A stretch of DNA of 38,018 nucleotides, taken from Flavobacteriaceae bacterium UBA1682 (GTDB lineage Bacteria; Bacteroidota; Bacteroidia; Flavobacteriales; Flavobacteriaceae). The notes under the pieces were generated by a model. That model saw only the letters and a program-made list of their open reading frames with translations. It ran no database searches and was not told the origin of the DNA. This document shows, one piece after another, positions 23,813 to 32,274 of the stretch. Both the position numbers and the translations under genes were made by a program. Positions within the stretch are counted from its first letter, which is position 1. The number at the start of each line of letters is the position of its first letter. The stretch covers positions 451,499-489,516 of the forward strand of contig DCKE01000005.1 in NCBI GenBank assembly GCA_002320285.1, given 5' to 3'.

Positions 23813-24946
23813 CTAACACACTGTTAAATAAGCATAGGCATAAGAAAAACGGCCGCTTTCCGGTACAGAAAGCAAAATTCGATCTCCCTTTTTCAATTGC
23901 CCGGCATTCATCAATTCTTCCAACATCAAATATATAGAGGCAGCACCGACATTTCCAACCTTATGTAAATTCATAAACCACTTCTCCTTGGCGATTTCTA
24001 AACCAGCCTCAGCAAATTTATTATAAAGCTCGTCAACAAAGTAATGTGAGGAAACATGCGGCAAAAAATAATCGATCTCCGCTGGAGTAATCTTGTTTTT
24101 TTGCAAGGCCGCGGCCATGCTCTCCACTCCCTTAATCAGGATGTTTTCGTTCAAAACCTTGACGTCTTGCTTCAGCGCAAAGACCGATTGATTTAACCAT
24201 TCGTCTGCGGGGTAGTCACTCCAGGGTTTTAAACTACCGTCTTCCATTTTATCCCCACCCGCATACATACATGCTTCCAATTGATGGGCATAGGAATAGG
24301 ATTCCATCCATTCAATTTTTAGTGACAAAGCACCTTTGGGTTCATTTTGCAATAGAAATGCTGCTGCTCCATCAGATAACATCCACCTTAAGAAGTCTTT
24401 CTTAAAGGCGATAATAGGTTGTTGCTCTAATTCTTTCAGATTTTCAATTTCTTTATTAAAACGGTCTGCCAGCATCCAGCTTGAAACCCGTTCAGAACCC
24501 GTACAAACCGCATTATTGGAATTGCCTGATTTCACGGATAAATAGCCAAATTTTAGTGCATTCATACCCGAACAACACACACCAGAAGAGGAGTTCAGTT
24601 CTACAGATCTGCTTTTTAACAAGCCATGCACCATCGCTGCATGTGAAGGCAACAGGTGATCGGGTGTAGAAGTCCCACAAGAAAGCACTTCCATATCTTC
24701 CTGCGCGAAGTCCTCGCCAAACAACCCATTGATAGCCAACTCCGTAAGCTCCGCATTGGTGTGCGTAAACTGTCCTTTATCGTCAATGGCATAATAACGT
24801 TGTTTGATACCGTTATTTCGCAATACAATTCTTCTTGCTTTCGATTCCTTATCATTGATCTTACCCAAATACAATTCCATTTCATCATTTAAGATGGGAC
24901 TATTAGGCAAAAATTTCGATATTTTATTGATGTAAACTGCTGACAT
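23813..24946 (-). CDS. darB: DarB, dialkylresorcinol-forming KAS III-like synthase
   Basis: The 377-residue KAS III-type condensing enzyme has its triad as Cys125 in GVCCSGMNAL, His297 in LPHVSSHYF and Asn332 in VGNVGAAS. Pairing with a flavodoxin-like DarA gene 6 bp upstream is the hallmark of dialkylresorcinol loci. DarB joins two beta-keto or unsaturated acyl thioesters into a cyclohexanedione that is then oxidised to the resorcinol. In flexirubins this resorcinol is the alcohol half of the ester. The length is longer than FabH (~320), as in other DarB proteins. The gene symbol rests on family resemblance plus the neighbouring DarA gene. Confidence 0.88.
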   Translation of the reverse strand: MSAVYINKISKFLPNSPILNDEMELYLGKINDKESKARRIVLRNNGIKQRYYAIDDKGQFTHTNAELTELAINGLFGEDFAQEDMEVLSCGTSTPDHLLPSHAAMVHGLLKSRSVELNSSSGVCCSGMNALKFGYLSVKSGNSNNAVCTGSERVSSWMLADRFNKEIENLKELEQQPIIAFKKDFLRWMLSDGAAAFLLQNEPKGALSLKIEWMESYSYAHQLEACMYAGGDKMEDGSLKPWSDYPADEWLNQSVFALKQDVKVLNENILIKGVESMAAALQKNKITPAEIDYFLPHVSSHYFVDELYNKFAEAGLEIAKEKWFMNLHKVGNVGAASIYLMLEELMNAGQLKKGDRILLSVPESGRFSYAYAYLTVC

Positions 24947-24952
24947 AATTCT

Positions 24953-25861
24953 CTACTGTATTCCTTTATAATATTGTTCATCCCTTTTAATCTTAAGATA
25001 AAAAAGGGGGTATAAAATCAAATGTATCAGGTGCACGATTGGCGACAAGACCCAAATAGCAAAAAAGAGATAATAATTAAATACCTTTAACCATCGCTTC
25101 CTCGATTTCGGAGTCTTTTTGATAATCATGTTAGACCAAAGTTTAAACATTTTGTTCGCCTTCTTGTCCATAGAGACTAGAAAATGACGGACTTCAACGG
25201 CCTTATTCTCGACCAGCTCTTTTTGCAGTCCATCAAAGCGGTCGTTTTTTAAATATTTTAAAATAATCGCACCAAATTTTTTACTGTCTTGTATCTCTTG
25301 TTCCGAAACACCAGGAAGGGGAAGTATCCCCCATAGTCGTTTTTTTTCACCGGTAAACATCCAGTTTACCAGAGAGATCACACTGATTAAATTAATCGCC
25401 CGATCAACTAATGCAATATTACCAACAAGTTGTGCCTGATGTTGTTTTAATAAAACCTTTACTTTTTCTTGAGCCATGATCCACATATTCCTACTACCAC
25501 TAACGGTAACAACCGGAGTATCACGAAGTATTGTTTGTGCATAACTGCTCTTTAAAAAAGAGTTCATTGGAATTGATGGAGATAGGTACCACACTTGATA
25601 AGCCAAAACCACCAGGTCGTATTTTTGATTCAGAATTTGTTCATCAGGAGCATCAATATCAGCGGGGATTTGCTGAAAAGATTCAGGAAAGGCATCAAAG
25701 AAAGCAGCTTTTTCCCAAGGGAAAGAAAATGCCTTTTTGGTTTTAATTTCCAAATAGTCCACTTGTACTTGATCATCGCAACCCAACGGGCTCATCAATT
25801 GCTCGACGATGGACCTCAATTGCCCCGATTGTGTATAAAAAACTACCAGTACCTTTTTCAT
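24953..25861 (-). CDS. darA: DarA, flavodoxin-like dialkylresorcinol aromatase
   Basis: The 302-residue protein opens with a flavodoxin fold: KKVLVVFYTQSGQLRS holds the phosphate loop for FMN, and LVVLAYQVWYLSPSIPMNSF and VVTVSGSRNMWIMAQ match later FMN-contact strands. The C-terminus has a hydrophobic hairpin (YYLFFAIWVLSPIVHLIHLI) that would anchor it to the membrane. DarA oxidises and aromatises the DarB product to the dialkylresorcinol; homologues are annotated as dialkylresorcinol condensing enzyme. It lies 10 bp after the LpxL-like acyltransferase gene and 6 bp before darB. Confidence 0.87.
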   Translation of the reverse strand: MKKVLVVFYTQSGQLRSIVEQLMSPLGCDDQVQVDYLEIKTKKAFSFPWEKAAFFDAFPESFQQIPADIDAPDEQILNQKYDLVVLAYQVWYLSPSIPMNSFLKSSYAQTILRDTPVVTVSGSRNMWIMAQEKVKVLLKQHQAQLVGNIALVDRAINLISVISLVNWMFTGEKKRLWGILPLPGVSEQEIQDSKKFGAIILKYLKNDRFDGLQKELVENKAVEVRHFLVSMDKKANKMFKLWSNMIIKKTPKSRKRWLKVFNYYLFFAIWVLSPIVHLIHLILYPLFYLKIKRDEQYYKGIQ

Positions 25862-25871
25862 TATATTTAAT

Positions 25872-26750
25872 TTAACCTCTAACGTTCCAAAAATCGAAAT
25901 AATTAAACCATTGTAGAGGATATTTTTTCAAAATACTTTCAACACTCAAACAATATTCTTTTAAAAGTGCTTGAGCATCTCTATGTTTAACCTTTGCCTT
26001 TCTGGCGTAGAGGTGATAATGCAAATCAGGCTCTTTCATCACATAAACAAAGACTACGGGAGCTTGAAGTCGTGATGCGATATGGAAAGGTCCTGAAGGA
26101 AAAATTGCATATTCCCCTAATAGCTCTTCTGTCAACACTTTGGAACCCTCAAAATAGCGATCTCCGGTAAAACAGATGAGCTCATTATTATTTAACGCAT
26201 TATTAATCTCAAAAATATGCGATAAATCTTCTTTTACAATGATGAATTTAATGGAGGATCGTTGCGACACACTCATTAAATACGCTTTTATATGGCTGTG
26301 TTCCTGATCCGTAGTTACCAAATTGATTGGGCTATCAAAATCCAAATCTGCCAAAAAATATTCCGCAATTTCAAAATTTCCTACATGTGCACTAATCAGT
26401 ATACCGCCTTTTTTCTGTGCGATTATTTCTCTCAATGTCTCAATGCCATCAAACTCATAAGTATACTTCTCACGCAAGCCTGCCGCAATTGCGGTTTTAT
26501 CTATCAAAATCTTACCAAATACAAAGTAACTGTTGTACATGGCCCAAAGGGATTTCACCTTGGAATACTTAAGCCTTTTATTTAAATAATACCACAAAGA
26601 CTGATTGCTAGCTCTTGCAAATACAAAATAATAAAAAGACACAAAAATCAAAACGGCATAAGCCGTTCTAATTCCTAATTTCTTAATACAAAACACGAAG
26701 ATCTTGTAGCCCAAAAGAGTCCCTTTAGATTTACCGTCCCATTGACTCAT
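25872..26750 (-). CDS. LpxL/HtrB-like acyltransferase
   Basis: This 292-residue protein has one N-terminal membrane segment (TAYAVLIFVSFYYFVFA) and the lysophospholipid/lipid A acyltransferase core: HVGNFE gives the HX4E catalytic pair His122 and Glu127, followed by CFTGDRYFEGSK and FPSGPFHIASRLQAPVVFVY, all in LpxL order. LpxL enzymes move acyl chains from ACP to a hydroxyl. In a flexirubin locus, placed between an ACP gene and darA, it is the leading candidate for esterifying the resorcinol with the polyene acid; similar proteins occur in aryl polyene loci. The start follows the ACP stop by 11 bp. Confidence 0.88.
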   Translation of the reverse strand: MSQWDGKSKGTLLGYKIFVFCIKKLGIRTAYAVLIFVSFYYFVFARASNQSLWYYLNKRLKYSKVKSLWAMYNSYFVFGKILIDKTAIAAGLREKYTYEFDGIETLREIIAQKKGGILISAHVGNFEIAEYFLADLDFDSPINLVTTDQEHSHIKAYLMSVSQRSSIKFIIVKEDLSHIFEINNALNNNELICFTGDRYFEGSKVLTEELLGEYAIFPSGPFHIASRLQAPVVFVYVMKEPDLHYHLYARKAKVKHRDAQALLKEYCLSVESILKKYPLQWFNYFDFWNVRG

Positions 26751-26761
26751 TATCTATAGTA

Positions 26762-27013
26762 TTAGTTTCTCAATAACAACTTGCTTTCGATTAAGGCATA
26801 AAAATCACTAAAAGTCGCCACCTGAACAAAATCAGCTTCGACCAACTTAACTCCGAAATTGGATTCTATAATAACCACTAAATCCACATAGTCCAAACTA
26901 TCTAGTTGTAAGGTAGTCTTTAAATTATTTTCAGGGGCAATTATGGTTGCGTCCACCTCAAACTCATCAACTAAAATGGCATTAATCTTTTCTAAAACAT
27001 CTAGATTCTTCAT
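26762..27013 (-). CDS. Acyl carrier protein (second copy)
   Basis: This 83-residue ACP has the phosphopantetheine site LQLDSLDYVDLV, with Ser39 as the modified residue. It differs clearly from the ACP at 17065-17322 (DSLD versus DSID, and different helix 1), so the two are not recent copies. It lies 7 bp after the KAS gene and 11 bp before the acyltransferase gene, suggesting it delivers the chain to that enzyme. Confidence 0.93.
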   Translation of the reverse strand: MKNLDVLEKINAILVDEFEVDATIIAPENNLKTTLQLDSLDYVDLVVIIESNFGVKLVEADFVQVATFSDFYALIESKLLLRN

Positions 27014-27020
27014 TGTCTTT

Positions 27021-28241
27021 CTATATTTTTCTTATCACTAAGGCGGAATTAGTCCCCCCAAATCCAAAAGAATTGGACAAATATATGTCAAATTCCTTAT
27101 TTAACGTTTCTCTAACTATATTTAGCTGTGATGAATCTTCATCTGGAGTATCGAAATTGATATTTGGGGCAATAAAATTGTGCTGCATCATCAGGTTCGA
27201 GTAAATCACTTCGCTCGCTCCCGCCATCCAACATTCATGTCCGGTCATTGATTTCGTTGAACTCACATAAGGTTGGGAATTTCCGAAAACTTCCAAAATA
27301 GCTTTAGCTTCATTGGCATCTCCAACCGGTGTCGAAGTAGCATGTGCGTTGATGTATGCGATATCACTAGGCAGCAGTCCCGCTTGTTCAATGGCCTTTT
27401 TCATCGCTTTTGCGGGCCCTTCAACATTCGGGGTAGAGATATGCCCGCCATTAGAAGAAAATCCATATCCGAGTATCTCTGCCACTATAGGAGCACCTCG
27501 ACGCATGGCTGACTCATAACTTTCCACGACCAAAGTGGCTGCACCACCACTGGGTACTAAACCATCTCGATGCGCATCGAAAGGTTTTGATGCCTGCGTG
27601 GGATGTTGTTCATTTGGCGAAAAAACACCTAAGCCATCAAAATTAGCCATTCCGTACTTATTGATCTCTTGAGCACCACCACAGATAATCATATCTTGCA
27701 AGCCCGCTCTGATCAACGTAAAGGCCAGTCCCAACGAGTGAGAACCACTGGCACAGGCTGCACTAATCGTCATATTAATACCCTTAAGGCGAAATACCGT
27801 CGATAAGTTCATCGTTACCGTTGAATTCATCGATTTAAAAATAGCTCCTGAACCGATCAGTGAGGTATCTTTTTTCTCTCTTACAATATCTGTAGATTCA
27901 ATAATGGATTGAGAAACACTGTCATTTCCATATAGAATTCCAACGTCATTCTGGTCGATAAACTCTTGTGAAATCTTTGCATTTTCTAATGCTTCCAAAG
28001 TAGCCACATAAGCGTACTCCGTTTCTTGACCAATACTTAGGCGCTGTCGTCTAGTTAATAATTTTTTTAAATCTGGATGGGGCACCATTCCGGTCAAAGC
28101 CGATTTAAATCCAAACTCTTTGCGTTCCGGATCGAAAATAATACCCGACTTACCCTCATAAAGAGACTGCTTTACCTCTTCTAATGAAGTTCCCAAACAA
28201 GAATAAATCCCCATCCCTGTAATCACCACTCTCTGATTCAT
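27021..28241 (-). CDS. Beta-ketoacyl-ACP synthase, FabF-like
   Basis: The ATG at 28241 (MNQRVVITGMGIYSCLG) gives 406 residues. A start eight codons upstream falls inside the FabG stop region, where its GGAGGAATT is better read as the ribosome site for this ATG. The catalytic set is Cys163 in ISAACASGSHSLGLA, His300 in NAHATSTPVGDANE and His335 in MTGHECWMAGASE; it ends LSNSFGFGGTNSALVIRK. This is a fully active KAS II-type condensing enzyme. The gene starts 4 bp after the FabG stop and is followed by ACP, so KR-KS-ACP form a tight module near TAL, fitting elongation of the coumaroyl starter. Confidence 0.92.
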   Translation of the reverse strand: MNQRVVITGMGIYSCLGTSLEEVKQSLYEGKSGIIFDPERKEFGFKSALTGMVPHPDLKKLLTRRQRLSIGQETEYAYVATLEALENAKISQEFIDQNDVGILYGNDSVSQSIIESTDIVREKKDTSLIGSGAIFKSMNSTVTMNLSTVFRLKGINMTISAACASGSHSLGLAFTLIRAGLQDMIICGGAQEINKYGMANFDGLGVFSPNEQHPTQASKPFDAHRDGLVPSGGAATLVVESYESAMRRGAPIVAEILGYGFSSNGGHISTPNVEGPAKAMKKAIEQAGLLPSDIAYINAHATSTPVGDANEAKAILEVFGNSQPYVSSTKSMTGHECWMAGASEVIYSNLMMQHNFIAPNINFDTPDEDSSQLNIVRETLNKEFDIYLSNSFGFGGTNSALVIRKI

Positions 28242-28245
28242 ATCG

Positions 28246-28977
28246 TTAAGAATAAATTCCTCCATTAATATTGATCACTTCTCCCGTAATATAACTTGCC
28301 TTATCCGAGGCCAAAAAAGCCACTAAATCCGCCACTTCCTCGGCTTCACCAAATCTATTTACAGGCACTAATTTCATCAATTCTTTCTCATCTAAGCCTG
28401 CCGTCATCTCTGTCTTAATAAAGCCCGGAGCAACTGCATTTACGGTAATATTTCGTCGAGCAACTTCTTGAGCCAATGCCTTTGTTGCAGCAATTACCGC
28501 TCCTTTAGCTGCAGAATAATTAGTTTGACCGGCTGTTCCCTTTAAACCAGAAACCGAAACCATATTGATAATTCTTCCATATCGATTTCTCAATAGTTTT
28601 TGGATAAAAAAGTTGGTTACATTAAAAAATCCGTCCAAACTCGTGTCAATGACCTGCTTCCAATCGCTGTGCGTCATCCACATAAAAAGTCCGTCGCGCG
28701 TTATTCCAGCATTATTGATAATAACCTCAACTACAGCATCCGGATTCCTTTCAGCCCAGTCACCCAATACCTCATTTACCTGCTGAGAATCACCGACATT
28801 AAAAGCCAGTATTTCTCCTTGACCGCCCAAAGCAATCACCTCTCTTAGCGTCTCCTCTGCAGCCAGGTGATTGGATTGATAATTGATCAATAAATGATAC
28901 TTCTTCTCCTGTGCTAATTTTAAACAAATCGCTTTTCCTATACCCCTAGATCCTCCTGTTATTAAAGCACATTTCAT
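28246..28977 (-). CDS. 3-oxoacyl-ACP reductase (FabG-like)
   Basis: This 243-residue short-chain dehydrogenase has the cofactor loop TGGSRGIG (residues 7-14), NNAG at 88-91 and the catalytic Ser141, Tyr154 and Lys158 in NYSAAKG; AVAPGFIKTEMT follows as in FabG. It reduces 3-oxoacyl-ACP to 3-hydroxyacyl-ACP with NADPH, ahead of the dehydratases. It is the only ketoreductase in the window, so it may serve every elongation cycle. It appears to head the first minus-strand pigment unit: 316 bp of non-coding DNA precede it. Confidence 0.92.
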   Translation of the reverse strand: MKCALITGGSRGIGKAICLKLAQEKKYHLLINYQSNHLAAEETLREVIALGGQGEILAFNVGDSQQVNEVLGDWAERNPDAVVEVIINNAGITRDGLFMWMTHSDWKQVIDTSLDGFFNVTNFFIQKLLRNRYGRIINMVSVSGLKGTAGQTNYSAAKGAVIAATKALAQEVARRNITVNAVAPGFIKTEMTAGLDEKELMKLVPVNRFGEAEEVADLVAFLASDKASYITGEVININGGIYS

Positions 28978-29293
28978 TTATTATTTCCCTTTTTATTATT
29001 ATTTCTCTTCTTTAAAAACAATTGCTGACTGATCTTTATCTACCATCTCATTTCCCTATATAGATAGTTTTACAATAGCTGTGCCAATATTATATAAAAA
29101 AATATATTAAAAACACCACTTCGACGTATTTCTACGATATTTAACATTTAAACGTTGCGTCTCAAAAAAATCATCTCTATATCTGTTAGGGGACTTAACC
29201 ACTATGCTACAAGGCAAATTTATGGAATCCAAAAACCATAAAAAACACTATATATCAAACAATTAAGTTCCTTGAGCAAAGGTAAATATTTTT
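28978..29293. other. 316-bp non-coding gap between TAL and FabG genes
   Basis: No ORF fits this very AT-rich stretch. On the minus strand there are two exact TAnnTTTG boxes, TAAATTTG (29222-29215) and TACCTTTG (29284-29277), but neither has a TTG/TTTG box at the right distance, so promoter assignment is weak. Starting at either would give a long leader (about 230 or 290 nt) before FabG. A segment reading GCCTTGTAGCATAGTGG on the minus strand (from 29215) resembles the 5' part and D-arm of a tRNA but is not followed by a T-arm. I see no clear terminator for TAL. Confidence 0.6.
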
Positions 29294-30829
29294 TTAAACC
29301 TCGTTCATTTCCGATTCAATCAGATAATTCTTAACTTGACTGATGTAGGGATACAACACTTGATCGCCTACAAATACCGGTATGATTGCACGAATATCCT
29401 TATACCAATCCCGTGTATTATCCGAGATCAATTCTTGGTATTCCAAAGCATCAATCGCCTGAGCCAGTGTGATCAATTCAATGGCCATGACCTCAAAAGC
29501 GTTTTCGATAACCTTAGAGCACAATACAGCTGCATTGGTCCCCATACTAACGATATCTTGATTATCATTATTATTTGGAATACTATGTATATACATCGAC
29601 GTTGATAAAGCCTGGTTTTCAGCTGTAGTAGAAGTAGCTGTAAATTGTGCGCCTTGCATTCCAAAGTTAAAACCCAATTTTCCAAGGTTTACAAAAGGAG
29701 GTAATAACTCGTTGATTTTCGAATTGAGCAGATAGTTTAATTGTCGTTCCGACAACATCGTTAATTTCGTAATGACTAATTTCAACTTATCCATTTCTAA
29801 AGCGATATAATCGCCATGGAAATTCCCACCGTGATAAACTTGTTGTGTTTTTACATCGACTATAGGGTTGTCGTTGGCGGAATTGATTTCCTGTTCCAAA
29901 ATTTTGGCAACCTGATCGATGGTATCCGAGATCGGACCGAGTATTTGTGGAATACAGCGAATCGAATAATACTCTTGGACTTTATCTTTAAAAATCTTTT
30001 CTTGATTTTCGCCGGTATACAAGTGTTCTTCTCTTTTTTTAATCAGTTTGCTTCCCTTTAAATAGGTTCGCATTCTAGCGGCGATATCGCGCTGCCCATG
30101 ATGTAGTTTGGAATGATTTAACTCTTGCGAATAATGATCATCATACGCACTAACTATTTCATTGATAGCACAAGATATTTTGACAGACCAATCGAGTAAT
30201 TTTCGAGATTGAGCCCAATTTACAACTCCAATACCCGTCATGACCGACGTCCCATTCATCAAAGAAAGTGCTTCTCTAATTTTAATTTCGATTGGTTTTA
30301 ATCCTTCAATTTGGAAAACTTCTTCCGTAGCTCTACGTTCGCCTTTATAGAAAACTTCGCCTTCGCCTATCAACACCAAAGCCAGATGCGCCAACTGTAC
30401 AAGATCGCCACTCGCTCCAACCCCACCATGAGCAAAAATCAATGGAGTAATACCTCTATTGATCAATTCCTTCATCAGCTGCAGCACGGTAGCATTCACT
30501 CCCGAATACCCTAAAGACAAACTATTTAACCGAGCTAAAATGGCTGACTTCACTTGAATCGGTGTCAGCGGATTTCCAATTCCCGAAGCATGACTACGAA
30601 TCAGGTTGTACTGCAATTGAATGCAATCTTCCTCTTCAATCCGATATTGAGCCATAGGTCCAAAACCGGTATTGACACCGTAAATAATCTTGTTTTTTGA
30701 AAACTCCCTTAAGAATTCAAAACTCTCTTCCGTCCTTTTCCATACGTTTTCACTTAGACAAAGCTCTTCTTTGTTAAAAATAATTTTGGAAAATTCTTCT
30801 AGGCTTAAATATTCGTTCAAGGTATTCAT
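29294..30829 (-). CDS. Tyrosine ammonia-lyase (HAL/PAL/TAL family)
   Basis: The ATG at 30829 gives 511 residues (MNTLNEYLSLEEF); two upstream codons with a TTG start are not needed. The MIO-cofactor triad Ala139-Ser140-Gly141 lies in GGVGASGDLVQL, and the active-site loop is in KIIYGVNTGFGPMA. The selectivity position reads Ser79-His80 (IRSHASG); the His is shared by TAL and HAL and argues against PAL. The overall sequence follows the F. johnsoniae tyrosine ammonia-lyase almost segment by segment from memory, including MNGTSVMTGIGVVN and SIPNNNDNQDIVSMGTN. It makes 4-coumarate and ammonia from tyrosine, the aryl starter of flexirubin. A minus-strand TAAATTTG box at 30938-30931 could be its -7 element, though no -33 box fits. 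Confidence 0.9.
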   Translation of the reverse strand: MNTLNEYLSLEEFSKIIFNKEELCLSENVWKRTEESFEFLREFSKNKIIYGVNTGFGPMAQYRIEEEDCIQLQYNLIRSHASGIGNPLTPIQVKSAILARLNSLSLGYSGVNATVLQLMKELINRGITPLIFAHGGVGASGDLVQLAHLALVLIGEGEVFYKGERRATEEVFQIEGLKPIEIKIREALSLMNGTSVMTGIGVVNWAQSRKLLDWSVKISCAINEIVSAYDDHYSQELNHSKLHHGQRDIAARMRTYLKGSKLIKKREEHLYTGENQEKIFKDKVQEYYSIRCIPQILGPISDTIDQVAKILEQEINSANDNPIVDVKTQQVYHGGNFHGDYIALEMDKLKLVITKLTMLSERQLNYLLNSKINELLPPFVNLGKLGFNFGMQGAQFTATSTTAENQALSTSMYIHSIPNNNDNQDIVSMGTNAAVLCSKVIENAFEVMAIELITLAQAIDALEYQELISDNTRDWYKDIRAIIPVFVGDQVLYPYISQVKNYLIESEMNEV

Positions 30830-30878
30830 GGGCAACTTTATTTATAACGATTATATTTCAATTAAATTTACTGGTAAT

Positions 30879-30912
30879 TTTGGCAAATGATCCATTTATA
30901 TCAATAAATTTG
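30879..30912 (+). promoter_or_regulatory. Probable promoter of the halogenase-like gene
   Basis: TTTG at 30879-30882 and TAAATTTG at 30905-30912 are separated by 22 bases, close to the Bacteroidota -33/-7 spacing. Transcription would start near 30918 and leave a leader of about 50 nt before the ATG at 30970. The 140-bp gap it lies in also serves the divergent TAL gene. Confidence 0.5.
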
Positions 30913-30969
30913 GTCTTGTAAAAACAACTGCAAATTTAATATTTTTTAACAACCATCCTAATCCAAAAT

Positions 30970-32214
30970 ATGACTATAGAAAATGTTGAAGTTTTAATCA
31001 TTGGAGCCGGACCGTCGGGTAGTGTTGCGGCTGGATATCTACATCAAAAGGGGATTCATGTTAAAGTTGTAGAAAAATCCAAGTTCCCTAGAATTGTTGT
31101 TGGGGAGAGTTTAATTCCGAGGGTGATGGATCACTTTGAGGAAGCAGGATTGCTCAACGCCTTAAACAAAGAGCGTTTCGAAAAGAAGTGGGGAGCTCGA
31201 TTTATCCGAGGAGAAGAAGTATGTATTTTTGACTTTAGCGAAAAGTTCTCCAAAGGATGGGACTGGACTTGGCAAGTGCCCAGAGCTGATTTTGATTGGG
31301 CTGTTGCCAACGAAATTTCCAGGATGGGGATTGATTTGGAGTTCGAATCGGAAGTTACCGCCGTTGAATTTAATGGTACTGAGTCGCTTACGACAATCAA
31401 AACCAAAGCGGGAGATATCAAACAAATCAAAGCGCAGTTTTTGATTGACGCCAGTGGTTATGGACGCGTCTTACCGCGTTTATTGGAGCTTGATGAACCT
31501 TCACGCTTAAACCCACATTCGGCGATTTTTACACATATTGTGGATATCAATCGACCAGAGGGAAGAGAAGGTACTTTAATCTCTTTTGATATTTTGGAGA
31601 CTCAAGTTTGGCTTTGGGTTATACCTTTTTCCAATGGCAATACCAGCATCGGTATAGTTGGCCCAACGGACTTTATAAACCAACTTTCTGAAGACCAAAC
31701 AGAGGCCTTAAAAAACGCTATTAAATTATCTGATTATTACGTCAAACGTTTTGGCGACCTTCCTTTTATATTTGAACCCATAAAATTATCTAACTATTCG
31801 ACTGCCGTCAAACAAATGTATGGCGATGGTTATACTTTAACGGGGAATAGTTCCGAATTCTTAGATCCGGTATTTTCTTCAGGAGTGTGCTTTGCCACCG
31901 AGTCAGGAATGCTTTCTGCCAAACTAGCACTACGCCAATTACAAGGTGAAAAGGTCAATTGGGAAGTAGAATATTCCGATTATATGAAAGAAGGAATCGC
32001 TGTATTTACGACTTATATTCAGGAATGGTATACGGGAAATCTCCAAGAATTATTTTACCACCAACCGGAGAACCCCGATGTTAAAAGCAAGATATGCGCT
32101 GTTTTAGCGGGATATGTGTGGGATAAAGAAAACCCATTCGTATTGAAACACGATAAAGTCATCAAAAACATGGCTCATCTAATAAAGCTTGAAAAAGAAA
32201 ATCAGCTGAAATAA
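30970..32214 (+). CDS. Flavin-dependent halogenase-like oxidoreductase
   Basis: This 414-residue protein has the FAD motif IIGAGPSGSVAAGYL at the N-terminus and RIVVGESLIPRVMDHFEEAG, typical of the halogenase/geranylgeranyl-reductase branch. Two features point to halogenase: WLWVIP at residues 214-219 (the WxWxIP signature) and Lys73 in KWGARF, where halogenases keep the Lys that forms the chloramine. It would use FADH2 from a separate reductase. Chlorinated flexirubins have been reported, so ring chlorination is a fitting role; hydroxylation or saturation is the alternative. It is the only pigment-locus gene on the plus strand, divergent from TAL, and ends at a good terminator. Confidence 0.82.
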   Translation: MTIENVEVLIIGAGPSGSVAAGYLHQKGIHVKVVEKSKFPRIVVGESLIPRVMDHFEEAGLLNALNKERFEKKWGARFIRGEEVCIFDFSEKFSKGWDWTWQVPRADFDWAVANEISRMGIDLEFESEVTAVEFNGTESLTTIKTKAGDIKQIKAQFLIDASGYGRVLPRLLELDEPSRLNPHSAIFTHIVDINRPEGREGTLISFDILETQVWLWVIPFSNGNTSIGIVGPTDFINQLSEDQTEALKNAIKLSDYYVKRFGDLPFIFEPIKLSNYSTAVKQMYGDGYTLTGNSSEFLDPVFSSGVCFATESGMLSAKLALRQLQGEKVNWEVEYSDYMKEGIAVFTTYIQEWYTGNLQELFYHQPENPDVKSKICAVLAGYVWDKENPFVLKHDKVIKNMAHLIKLEKENQLK

Positions 32215-32226
32215 TTTTTAGAATCA

Positions 32227-32262
32227 AGAACTGCCGAATTGTTATTCTGCGGTTCTTTTTTT
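32227..32262 (+). terminator. Rho-independent terminator of the halogenase-like gene
   Basis: A 13-bp stem AGAACTGCCGAAT/ATTCTGCGGTTCT with one G-T wobble and one mismatch, loop TGTT, is followed by seven T. It begins 12 bp after the stop. On the minus strand no T-run follows, so it does not obviously end the converging asparaginase transcript. Confidence 0.85.
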
Positions 32263-32274
32263 GCCGTATAAAGA

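Noticed and set aside
28978..29293. Full tRNA gene on the minus strand
   Set aside because: Only a D-arm-like part is present; there is no anticodon stem or GTTCGA T-arm.
29294..30829. Histidine ammonia-lyase of histidine degradation (hutH)
   Set aside because: No hutU, hutI or hutG nearby; sequence follows the flavobacterial TAL and the context is a polyene locus.
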